Shown here in pieces: positions 51,946 to 59,480 of a stretch of 64,000 nt of DNA. Both the position numbers and the translations under genes were made by a program. Positions within the stretch are counted from its first letter, which is position 1, and each line of letters opens with the position of its first letter. Source of the DNA: Oceanobacillus salinisoli. Lineage in GTDB: Bacteria; Bacillota; Bacilli; Bacillales; Amphibacillaceae. Where the stretch lies: the NCBI RefSeq assembly GCF_009733865.1, contig NZ_WOFB01000007.1:124001-188000 (forward strand), given 5' to 3'. The notes under the pieces are model-generated. The model made no database searches, was not told the origin of the DNA, and saw nothing but the letters and a program-made list of their open reading frames with translations.

Positions 51946-54096
51946 TTATGAGGATTTTAAAACGAAATTGATTTCTTCTTGTATATCGTATTTTTTAATT
52001 TTATTGTAGAGAGTTGTACGACTGATTCCTAAATTTTCTGCAGCCTTTGTACGATTTCCTTTTGATTTTATTAATGCTTCTATGATGGCTTGTTTATCTG
52101 CATTGTGTATAACATTTTCACGGTTCAAATCTGGCTTTGGCTTTGATTTGATCGTATGAGATTTACGTAGAATATCTTCCTCTTCCTTATTTAAGAGTTC
52201 GTTTGGAAGGTGCTCCATATCAATCCAAGCAGAGTTACTAAAATAATAAGCCCTTTCCAGAATATTTTGTAGTTGTCTAACATTCCCTGGCCAGTGATAG
52301 TTTTGAAAAACTTTAATCACTTCTGGGGATACTCCTGTAATATTTTTTTCTGTATTTGCCTTTTTGTTTAACTCCTCGATAAAGTGTCTACATAATATGG
52401 GAATATCATCAAGACGTTCTTTTAATTGTGGTATTCTTAGTTGAATAACGTCAATACGATAATATAAGTCTTCTCTAAACTTCCCTTCTTTCACTAATTC
52501 TAGTAAGTCTTTATTCGTAGCAGAGATAATACGGACGTTTACTTTCGTTGTTGTCGTAGCACCTACCCGTTCAAATTCTTGTTCCTGTAATACTCTTAAT
52601 AACTTCGCTTGTAATGCTAACGGCATTTCTCCAATCTCATCAAGAAATAATGTACCATTATTTGCAAGTTCAAACTTTCCTGGTTTTCCACCCTTTTTTG
52701 CCCCTGTAAAGGCTCCATCGGCATAACCAAAAAATTCCGATTCTAATAGTTCTTCTGGAATTGCCGAGCAATTTACCTTAATAAATTTTCCTTTTCTTTC
52801 CGAAGTCTTATGAATTCCCTCTGCTAGTAATTCTTTTCCAGTTCCACTTTCTCCAGTAATTAATACATTCGATAAAGATTTTGCCGAAATAATTGATTCA
52901 CGTTTTAATTTTTCCATTCCTTCGTTAATTGAAATGATATGATCAAAATGGTGAGATCCTTTTGAAATACGGTTTAGTTCATCTCGGTAGTAAGTGATTT
53001 GACTTTCTAATTTGTCCATATGGATTAGCATCTCTTTCCACGTTTCTAATTGTTTAAAGATAATTTTATAGATCGCTCCTAGTTTTTGACCATTTTGATA
53101 TATTGGCATTTGGGCTACAATACATTTCCGATTATTAATTTCAATTAATTCTCCTTCGATTTTTTTATCGAATATTAGACTTTGTTTATAATTAATTTCA
53201 GGTACAATTTCAGAAATACTATGTCCAACTACTTTTTGAGAATCCTTTAAATTTAAAAGATCTCTAATTCCTTTGTTTGTCATTGTAATGTATCCATTAT
53301 TATCTGTAATGAGTACACCGTCATAGGATAAGTCTAATGCACTATCTAATAATTTTCTAATATTATTCGTTGTTTCTAGTTCATCGGCAATGCTTTCATA
53401 GGAAGTGATATCTCGAAATACGATAAGTACTTCGTGCATTTGGTCTAATTCACGAATGGGGATAAAGGATGCTATGACGGTAAGGCGCTTAAAATCAATT
53501 CTTTTAGATAGTTGTGGTTTTCCAGATTTAAACGTATCTTCAATCCATTTTTTGAATGACGGAAAAATTAATTCAATATTTGCGCCAGTTAATCCAGTGT
53601 TATTTATTTTTAAAAGATTTAACAATGCCTGATTAAATGAGGTTATAGTAAAATTTTTATCGATGGATATAACTGCATCTTGTAAATGCTCGATAAGAGA
53701 TTTCATGCGATGAAGTGTATCTTCTAAATAGGTCATATTGGAATGAACGATATCTGATTTTGTCATAATTCCATATACATTATTGTTGTCATCTAGTACT
53801 ACTGCTTGACTAACATTTCCTTCTATCATTATTTCTCTTGCTTCTAATAAATCCTGATTCTTAAAAATAGTGACAACGTTTTCATTTATGAAGGATTTTA
53901 AAGAATAATCCATGGGAAAATTATCTAACAGTGCTCGATAAATTGAATATTTATGTACAATTCCTATTAACTTATTATTCAAAGTGATACAGCAAATATC
54001 AACTCGATGATTTAAAAATCCGGAGATAGCTTCCCGAATGGTGCTATTAGGAGATAGGTTAATATAATCCCTCGTAGAAAAGTCACTAACGATCAT
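51946..54096 (-). CDS. Sigma-54-dependent activator with CBS pair and PAS domains
   Basis: Enhancer-binding protein of 716 residues. Two CBS repeats about residues 1-118 (VDICCITLNNKLIGIV; QAVVLDDNNNVYGIMTKSDIV); PAS about 125-235 (DAVISIDKNFTITSFNQAL) and 245-350 (DGVLITDNNGYITMTN); AAA+ about 385-620 with Walker A GESGTGKE, GAFTGA, Walker B GTLFLDEIGE and EGKFREDLYYR; Fis-type helix-turn-helix NRTKAAENLGISRTTLYNKIKKY at the end. ATG 54096 after GGGGTGA. CBS pairs usually sense adenine nucleotides, so energy state or an acyl-adenylate may be an input (inference). Divergent from the operon with a sigma-54 promoter at 54315, its likely target. Confidence 0.94.
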   Translation of the reverse strand: MIVSDFSTRDYINLSPNSTIREAISGFLNHRVDICCITLNNKLIGIVHKYSIYRALLDNFPMDYSLKSFINENVVTIFKNQDLLEAREIMIEGNVSQAVVLDDNNNVYGIMTKSDIVHSNMTYLEDTLHRMKSLIEHLQDAVISIDKNFTITSFNQALLNLLKINNTGLTGANIELIFPSFKKWIEDTFKSGKPQLSKRIDFKRLTVIASFIPIRELDQMHEVLIVFRDITSYESIADELETTNNIRKLLDSALDLSYDGVLITDNNGYITMTNKGIRDLLNLKDSQKVVGHSISEIVPEINYKQSLIFDKKIEGELIEINNRKCIVAQMPIYQNGQKLGAIYKIIFKQLETWKEMLIHMDKLESQITYYRDELNRISKGSHHFDHIISINEGMEKLKRESIISAKSLSNVLITGESGTGKELLAEGIHKTSERKGKFIKVNCSAIPEELLESEFFGYADGAFTGAKKGGKPGKFELANNGTLFLDEIGEMPLALQAKLLRVLQEQEFERVGATTTTKVNVRIISATNKDLLELVKEGKFREDLYYRIDVIQLRIPQLKERLDDIPILCRHFIEELNKKANTEKNITGVSPEVIKVFQNYHWPGNVRQLQNILERAYYFSNSAWIDMEHLPNELLNKEEEDILRKSHTIKSKPKPDLNRENVIHNADKQAIIEALIKSKGNRTKAAENLGISRTTLYNKIKKYDIQEEINFVLKSS

Positions 54097-54146
54097 TTAG
54101 CATTCACCCCAATAATATATTTAAATTTTCTATATTTATTATATAT

Positions 54147-54216
54147 TTGTTCAATTATAAATACAAGTGTTAAACAATCTGAACAGTTGTTCAATAGGAT
54201 TAACAACTTGTTCAAT
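54147..54216. promoter_or_regulatory. Three direct TTGTTCAAT repeats: enhancer sites
   Basis: TTGTTCAAT occurs at 54147-54155, 54187-54195 and 54208-54216, at 40- and 21-base intervals, close to whole helical turns, so the copies face the same side. The middle copy is part of the near-palindrome TGAACAGTTGTTCA (54180-54193). They lie 100-170 bases upstream of the sigma-54 promoter, as expected for activator binding, and may also control the divergent activator gene. Confidence 0.75.
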
Positions 54217-54314
54217 TTACAAACAGATGCAAAATATGACTTTATTATATATAGAAATTTTGCAAATACTGATATGAGTGCTAATATATTTACTTTTCTA
54301 TTTATTTAAAAATA

Positions 54315-54332
54315 TTGGCATGAAATTTGCAT
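54315..54332 (+). promoter_or_regulatory. Sigma-54 promoter for the atu-like operon
   Basis: TTGGCATGAAATTTGCAT has GG (54317-54318) and GC (54329-54330) with exactly ten bases between. Predicted start near 54342, which rules out the in-frame GTG at 54340 as start of the first gene and supports ATG 54376. Confidence 0.93.
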
Positions 54333-54375
54333 ATTAATAGTGAAAGAATTTGTAAATCAAAAGGAGGATAGGTTG

Positions 54376-55161
54376 ATGGGGTATGAAACAATTCGCTATG
54401 AAGAAAGCGAACACATTGCCAAAATCACGCTAAATTTACCTGAGCAAAGGAATCCCTTATCCGAAGTAGTAGTAGAGGAACTTATTGATGCTGTTAGGAA
54501 GGCGGATAAAGATGATAATGTCCGAGTGATTATCCTAACTGGTGAAGGAAAGGCATTTTCAGCAGGAGGAAATATTAATGATTTTGAGAAGAATTTAGCG
54601 AAGACTGCACCTGAACATTATTTTGAAGGGCTCGAAAGTACAGAAGTATTCAGGCTTGGGGCTGAGATTAATACACCATTAATTGCAAGTGTGAATGGAG
54701 CCGCATTGGGTGGAGGAACTGGACTAGTTGCTATGTCGCATATTGCCATTGCTTCTTCAACAGCAAAATTAGGTCTTACAGAATTAAGACTAGGCCTCGT
54801 ACCTTTTGTCATTATGCCATGGGTGCGTCGAGCTGTTGGTGACCGTAAAATGCTGGAGTTAATGTTAACTGCTGATATTATCACTGCAGAACAAGCAAAA
54901 GAGGTTGATCTTGTACATCGTGTCGTACCTCCTGAAGATTTAGAAAAGGAAACCCTTGAAGTTGCTAGAAAAATAGCTTCATATAGTCCGCTGGCAGTGA
55001 AATTAAGTTTAGATGCTTTTTTCAATACAGAACAAATGGATTTGATGAAATCATTTGATTATTTGTCTACTTTACGTCTTGTATCGTTCATGAGTGAAGA
55101 TTTAAATGAAGGTGCGAAAGCTTTCTTAGAAAAGAGAACACCAAATTGGAAAGGAAAATAA
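54376..55161 (+). CDS. Enoyl-CoA hydratase family protein of the atu-like operon
   Basis: Crotonase of 262 residues starting at ATG 54376, 8 bases after AGGAGG. Oxyanion loops AFSAGGNINDF and GAALGGGTGLVAMSH; both catalytic Glu positions are filled (GLTELRLG and KMLELML), unlike the other crotonases here, so true hydratase activity is likely. By position it corresponds to AtuE (isohexenyl-glutaconyl-CoA hydratase) or LiuC (methylglutaconyl-CoA hydratase) in terpene and leucine pathways; this is inference from operon content. Confidence 0.88.
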   Translation: MGYETIRYEESEHIAKITLNLPEQRNPLSEVVVEELIDAVRKADKDDNVRVIILTGEGKAFSAGGNINDFEKNLAKTAPEHYFEGLESTEVFRLGAEINTPLIASVNGAALGGGTGLVAMSHIAIASSTAKLGLTELRLGLVPFVIMPWVRRAVGDRKMLELMLTADIITAEQAKEVDLVHRVVPPEDLEKETLEVARKIASYSPLAVKLSLDAFFNTEQMDLMKSFDYLSTLRLVSFMSEDLNEGAKAFLEKRTPNWKGK

Positions 55162-55179
55162 AAAAGGAGAGTGTATAAT

Positions 55180-55398
55180 ATGGCACAGGTTGTATCTGAA
55201 ATGTCAGGAAGTGTTTGGAAGGTAGAGGTTAAAGAAAATGAGGCAGTGAAAGCTGGAGATGTCCTTGTTATTCTGGAATCAATGAAGATGGAAATACCAA
55301 TTGAATCTACTGAAGATGGAGTTGTTACCTCTTTAAAGGTAGGAGAAGGTGACTTCGTTCAAGAAGGCGGCGTTGTTGCTGTAGTAAGTAATGGATAA
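55180..55398 (+). CDS. Biotin/lipoyl carrier protein, single domain (YngHB/BLAP-like)
   Basis: Protein of 72 residues, start ATG 55180 after AAGGAGAG. A complete biotinyl domain and nothing else: the attachment motif ESMKMEIP with Lys at residue 35, followed by VKVGEGDFVQEGG-type second half (LKVGEGDFVQEGGVVAVV). Length and sequence resemble the free carrier YngHB of Bacillus, which sits with a carboxyltransferase and a biotin carboxylase. It would carry carboxybiotin to the carboxyltransferase at 59481. The biotin carboxylase itself is not in the window. Confidence 0.92.
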   Translation: MAQVVSEMSGSVWKVEVKENEAVKAGDVLVILESMKMEIPIESTEDGVVTSLKVGEGDFVQEGGVVAVVSNG

Positions 55399-55417
55399 CT
55401 AAAAAAGGAGGGGTAAA

Positions 55418-56809
55418 ATGAAAAAAGTAAGAATTGGTGCAGGGCAAGGTTTTTATGGGGATACTTTTGAAGCTGCTGTTGCAACTGCTGAAAAAGGAAA
55501 TGTCCAATATATATGTTCCGATGCTCTTGCTGAACTGACAATGTCCATTTTATCAAAGGACAAAAAGAGAGACGAGAACTTAGGTTATACGAAAGATTTA
55601 ACAGTTCAAATGAAGCAATTACTTCCATATATGAAGGAAAAAGGAATCAAATTATTAACGAACGCTGGAGGAATTAATCCAATAGGTGCTCAACAGGAAG
55701 TTATTCGTGTTGCCAAAGAAATGGGTATTAGCAACATTAAGGTAGCTGTTGTAACAGGGGATAATGTCCTCAATCGAATTGACGAACTTCAAGATTCGGG
55801 ATATACACTCGAAGATATAGAAACAGGCGTTCCGTTAGATAAAGTGAAAGATAAACTTCAGTTTGCAAACGCATACATCGGTGCTCGTCCGATTGTAGAG
55901 GCATTACAAAAAGGTGCGGATATTGTAATTACAGGTCGCACGACAGATACAGCTCAATTTCTAGCTCCATTAATTTATGAATTTGGCTGGGCTGAGGATG
56001 AATGGGATAAGTTAGCAAGTGGTATCTTTATGGGACATTTATTAGAGTGTTCGGCACAATCCACTGGTGGTAATTATAGTGGAAAATGGTGGGAAGTAGA
56101 AGGCATGGACAAGATGGGTTATCCCATTGCAGAAGTGGATGAATCTGGAGAATTTATTGTTACTAAAGTGGAAGATCAAGGAGGGTTAGTAACGGTTGAT
56201 ACCGTAAAAGAACAAATGCTTTATGAAATACATGATCCTTCTGCTTATATTACACCAGACGTTATCCTTGATTTAACCAATGTAACTTTGGAAAACGTTG
56301 GTGAAAATCAAGTGAAAGTGAGCGGAACAAGAGGGAAAGCTCGTCCTGAGACATTAAAAGTAGTAATGGGTTATGAAAATGGATATGCGAGTCAAGTTGT
56401 TGTTGGTTATTCATGGCCAGATGCATTGTTAAAAGCAAAAAAACTAGAAAAAATTATACGTAATCAGATAAAAGATAAACAATTAAATTATGATGAAGTA
56501 CGTGCAGATTATATTGGTTATAACTCCTTACATGGACCACTAGCACATGGTGATGGAAATGATTTAAATGAGGTATATCTACGGATGATAGTAAGTTCGA
56601 AGTCGAAGGGAGAAGCAGCGAGCTTCCGTAGACTATTCCCACCACTTGGACTAAATGGACCACCGACAATGGGAGGATTTCTTGGAAATATGTCACCAAG
56701 AGCATTAATTGGAATGTGGTCAACACTCATCCCTCGTGAATTAGTTGAAGATCATATTAAGATTCAAGTGGAGGAGGTAGACCAATATGACAACAGTACA
56801 ATTAAGTGA
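55418..56809 (+). CDS. AtuA-like (DUF1446) protein
   Basis: Protein of 463 residues of the acyclic-terpene-utilisation AtuA family. The opening RIGAGQGFYGDTFEAA is the family hallmark; further conserved parts are TNAGGINP, VTGDNVL, ITGRTTDTAQFLAPL, ECSAQSTGGNYS and FPPLGLNGPPTMGG. The reaction is not established; AtuA is needed for citronellol/geraniol growth in Pseudomonas. In many bacteria a C-terminal domain is fused; here that domain is a separate gene overlapping by 23 bases. ATG 55418 after AAGGAGGGG. Confidence 0.9.
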   Translation: MKKVRIGAGQGFYGDTFEAAVATAEKGNVQYICSDALAELTMSILSKDKKRDENLGYTKDLTVQMKQLLPYMKEKGIKLLTNAGGINPIGAQQEVIRVAKEMGISNIKVAVVTGDNVLNRIDELQDSGYTLEDIETGVPLDKVKDKLQFANAYIGARPIVEALQKGADIVITGRTTDTAQFLAPLIYEFGWAEDEWDKLASGIFMGHLLECSAQSTGGNYSGKWWEVEGMDKMGYPIAEVDESGEFIVTKVEDQGGLVTVDTVKEQMLYEIHDPSAYITPDVILDLTNVTLENVGENQVKVSGTRGKARPETLKVVMGYENGYASQVVVGYSWPDALLKAKKLEKIIRNQIKDKQLNYDEVRADYIGYNSLHGPLAHGDGNDLNEVYLRMIVSSKSKGEAASFRRLFPPLGLNGPPTMGGFLGNMSPRALIGMWSTLIPRELVEDHIKIQVEEVDQYDNSTIK

Positions 56810-57122
56810 AATTTCTCAAACTCGAGCTGGAGATAAAGGAAATAAGGTTAACATTGGCTTATTTGCCCCGAATGAAGAAATTTATAAAGTATTATTAGAA
56901 CAAGTAACGCCGGAAAAAGTAAGAGAGCATTTTACAGGACTGGTTGAAGGAGAAGTAGTCCGTTATGAACTGCCGAATATTCATGCAATGAATTTCGTTT
57001 GTTATGATGCCTTAGATGGTGGAGGATCATCTTCTTTACGTGTTGATAATCTAGGTAAATGTTTTGGCGGGAATTTAATGCGGATGGAAATAGAAATTGA
57101 GGAAGATTTAGTGAGATTATAA
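56787..57122 (+). CDS. AtuA C-terminal-domain-like protein
   Basis: Protein of 111 residues matching the AtuA-like C-terminal region: RAGDKGNKVNIGLFAP at the start, VRYELPNIHAMNFV in the middle, DGGGSSSLRVDNLGKCFGGNLMRME at the end. ATG 56787 lies inside the AtuA gene, with GGAGGAGG 8 bases upstream, so the two are translationally coupled and probably form one complex. A decayed relative is at 22486-22660. Confidence 0.88.
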   Translation: MTTVQLSEISQTRAGDKGNKVNIGLFAPNEEIYKVLLEQVTPEKVREHFTGLVEGEVVRYELPNIHAMNFVCYDALDGGGSSSLRVDNLGKCFGGNLMRMEIEIEEDLVRL

Positions 57123-57138
57123 AGTGAGGTGACGCTTA

Positions 57139-58290
57139 ATGAAATCATATGAACCATATTTTAAAGAGGAACATCATGAATTGCGAAAGGTAATTCGAAA
57201 ATTTGTAGAGAAAGAAATTGCACCACATGTAGATGAATGGGAAGAGGCAGGAATATTTCCTAGAAGTTTATTTAACCGAATGGGTGAATTGGGCTATCTC
57301 GGTCTAAAGTATCCAGAATCAGTAGGTGGCCAAGGTGGAGATTACTTTTCAGCACTCGTTTTAGCAGAAGAAATGAACCGATGTGGTTGTGGAGGAGTAC
57401 CGATGGCTATCGCGGTTCAAACGGATATGGCGACACCTCCTGTATATAAATTTGGTACAAAGGAACAACATGAACATTTTCTTAAACCAGCTTTAAATGG
57501 AGAAAAAATCGCCGCAATTGGGATTTCAGAACCAAATAATGGTTCGGACGTTCAAGGAATTAAAACGAGAGCAAGACGTGATGGTGATGAGTGGGTAATT
57601 AACGGAACGAAAACATTTATTACGAATGGAACGAGAGCTGATTTTGTTGTTTTAGTTGTTAGAACGAACGACCGACCAGGATCAAAGGGAATTAGTTTGA
57701 TCTTGGTTGAGACAAATCGACCTGGTTTTTCTGTTAGTAAAAAATTGGATAAAGTAGGAATGCGTTCTTCCGATACAGCAGAATTAATTTTTGATAATGT
57801 TCGAGTTCCTTATGAAAACTTACTTGGGGAAGAAGGAAAAGGCTTTTATCAAATTATGTGGCAGCTACAAGGGGAAAGATTAATCGGTGCTGCAGGAAGT
57901 ATAGGAAGTGCAGACTTTTTATATGAAAAGGCATTGGAATATGCTAAGACAAGAAAGACCTTTAATAACCCGATTGGAAACTATCAAGTAATTGCACATC
58001 TCTTAGCTGAGATGAAAACTGAAATTGAAGTGTGTCGTGAACTGACTTACTCGACGGCTTATCGCTTTGCAAAAGGAGAAGCACCACCGAAAGATATTTC
58101 GATGGCAAAACTAACAACTGCACAAATGGCTCATTGGATAGCAGATCGAACACTACAAATTTATGGTGGTAACGGATATATGGCTGAATTCCCAATTGAG
58201 CGATTTTGGAGAGATTCACGACTTGCTCGTATTGGAGGAGGAACAGACGAAATTATGAAAGAAATTATTGCCAAACAAATTGGCTTATAG
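57139..58290 (+). CDS. Acyl-CoA dehydrogenase of the atu-like operon, first
   Basis: Dehydrogenase of 383 residues. GISEPNNGSDVQGIKT and NGTKTFITNGTRADF form the FAD site; LQIYGGNGYMAEFP precedes the C-terminal RIGGGTDEIMKEI. The Glu of short-chain ACADs (YEGT) is absent (GGGT); as in long-chain and isovaleryl types, a Glu in the earlier helix (QGERLIGAAGS) is the likely base. That grouping includes enzymes for branched substrates such as citronellyl-CoA (AtuD) and isovaleryl-CoA. 16 bases after the previous gene. Confidence 0.9.
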   Translation: MKSYEPYFKEEHHELRKVIRKFVEKEIAPHVDEWEEAGIFPRSLFNRMGELGYLGLKYPESVGGQGGDYFSALVLAEEMNRCGCGGVPMAIAVQTDMATPPVYKFGTKEQHEHFLKPALNGEKIAAIGISEPNNGSDVQGIKTRARRDGDEWVINGTKTFITNGTRADFVVLVVRTNDRPGSKGISLILVETNRPGFSVSKKLDKVGMRSSDTAELIFDNVRVPYENLLGEEGKGFYQIMWQLQGERLIGAAGSIGSADFLYEKALEYAKTRKTFNNPIGNYQVIAHLLAEMKTEIEVCRELTYSTAYRFAKGEAPPKDISMAKLTTAQMAHWIADRTLQIYGGNGYMAEFPIERFWRDSRLARIGGGTDEIMKEIIAKQIGL

Positions 58291-58303
58291 GGAGGGATGC
58301 TAA

Positions 58304-59455
58304 ATGGCTCATTGGATTTTTACTGAAGAACATGAAATGTTTCGTGAATCTGTAAAGAAGTTTGTAGAAAAAGAAATTAAACCGTATGTTGAACAATGGG
58401 AAAAAGACGGAGAAGTACCAAGAAGCATGTACAAGCGATTAGGTGAGTTAGGTTATTTAGGAATTAAGTTTCCTGAAAAATATAGTGGTCTCGGTTTAGA
58501 TGTAATAACTGAAGCCGTTTATACAGAAGAAATGGCAAAAAGTGGTGCGGGTGGGGCCAATGCATCCTTAGGAGCTACTCTTGGAATTGCATTATCTAAT
58601 GTTTGGAAATATGGAAACGAAGAACAAAAACAAAAATATCTTGTTCCTGCTATTAAAGGAGAAATTATAGCGGGATTAGGTATTACAGAGCCTAGTGGTG
58701 GATCAGACGTAGCTGCGATGAGGACAAGGGCGAAGAAAGATGAGGATTATTATATTCTAAACGGATCAAAGACATTTATCACAAATGGTGTAAATGCTGA
58801 TTATGTCGTTGTTGCTGCAAAGACCTCTGATGGTCCAACACATAGAAACATTAGTTTATTTGTAGTTGATACGACTTCAGAAGGTTATTCAGTGGGTAGA
58901 AAGTTAAAGAAACTAGGTTGGCGCTCTTCGGATACAGGGGAAATTTTCTTTGATAATGTGAAAGTACCAAAGGAAAACCTTATAGGGGAAGAGAATCATG
59001 GGTTTTATTATATTATGCAAAACTTCCAATATGAAAGAATTACGATGGCTATAGGGAGTGTTGCATTAGCAGAATTAGCGTTGGAAGAAGCCATGAAATA
59101 CAGTAAAGAGAGAATTCAATTTGATAGACCGCTTTCTGAAATTCAAGTACTACGCCATAAAATGGTAGATATGGCTGTTGATATTGAAAAAGCAAGAAAT
59201 ATAACGTATCGAGCACTTTATAAATTTCATAAAGGAGAAGATGCTGTTACAGAAGCAACTATGGCAAAGGCTTATGCTACAGAAATGGTTTGCCGAGTAA
59301 CAGATGAAGCTGTACAAATCCACGGAGGAAATGGATATATGATGGAATATCCGGTACAACGTTATTGGCGTGATGCACGTATCCAACCTATAGGTGGTGG
59401 GACAACCCAAATAATGAATGAAATATTAACGAAACGATTAGGTATTATTTCATAA
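58304..59455 (+). CDS. Acyl-CoA dehydrogenase of the atu-like operon, second
   Basis: Also 383 residues and clearly related to its neighbour (same length, ITEPSGGSDVAAMRT, NGSKTFITNGVNADY, GGNGYMMEYP, IGGGTTQIMNEI), yet diverged through the whole chain, so an old tandem duplication. The likely catalytic Glu is in FQYERITMAIGS. Tandem ACADs may form a heterotetramer, as known for some steroid-degrading ACADs, or act on successive intermediates. ATG 58304 after GGGAGGG. Electron acceptor genes are not nearby. Confidence 0.9.
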   Translation: MAHWIFTEEHEMFRESVKKFVEKEIKPYVEQWEKDGEVPRSMYKRLGELGYLGIKFPEKYSGLGLDVITEAVYTEEMAKSGAGGANASLGATLGIALSNVWKYGNEEQKQKYLVPAIKGEIIAGLGITEPSGGSDVAAMRTRAKKDEDYYILNGSKTFITNGVNADYVVVAAKTSDGPTHRNISLFVVDTTSEGYSVGRKLKKLGWRSSDTGEIFFDNVKVPKENLIGEENHGFYYIMQNFQYERITMAIGSVALAELALEEAMKYSKERIQFDRPLSEIQVLRHKMVDMAVDIEKARNITYRALYKFHKGEDAVTEATMAKAYATEMVCRVTDEAVQIHGGNGYMMEYPVQRYWRDARIQPIGGGTTQIMNEILTKRLGIIS

Positions 59456-59480
59456 GATTAAAAAGGGAGAGTGAATTATA

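Noticed and set aside
54340-54375. GTG 54340 as start of the atu-like operon's first gene
   Set aside because: The sigma-54 promoter predicts transcription from about 54342, and AGGAGG at 54362 points to ATG 54376.
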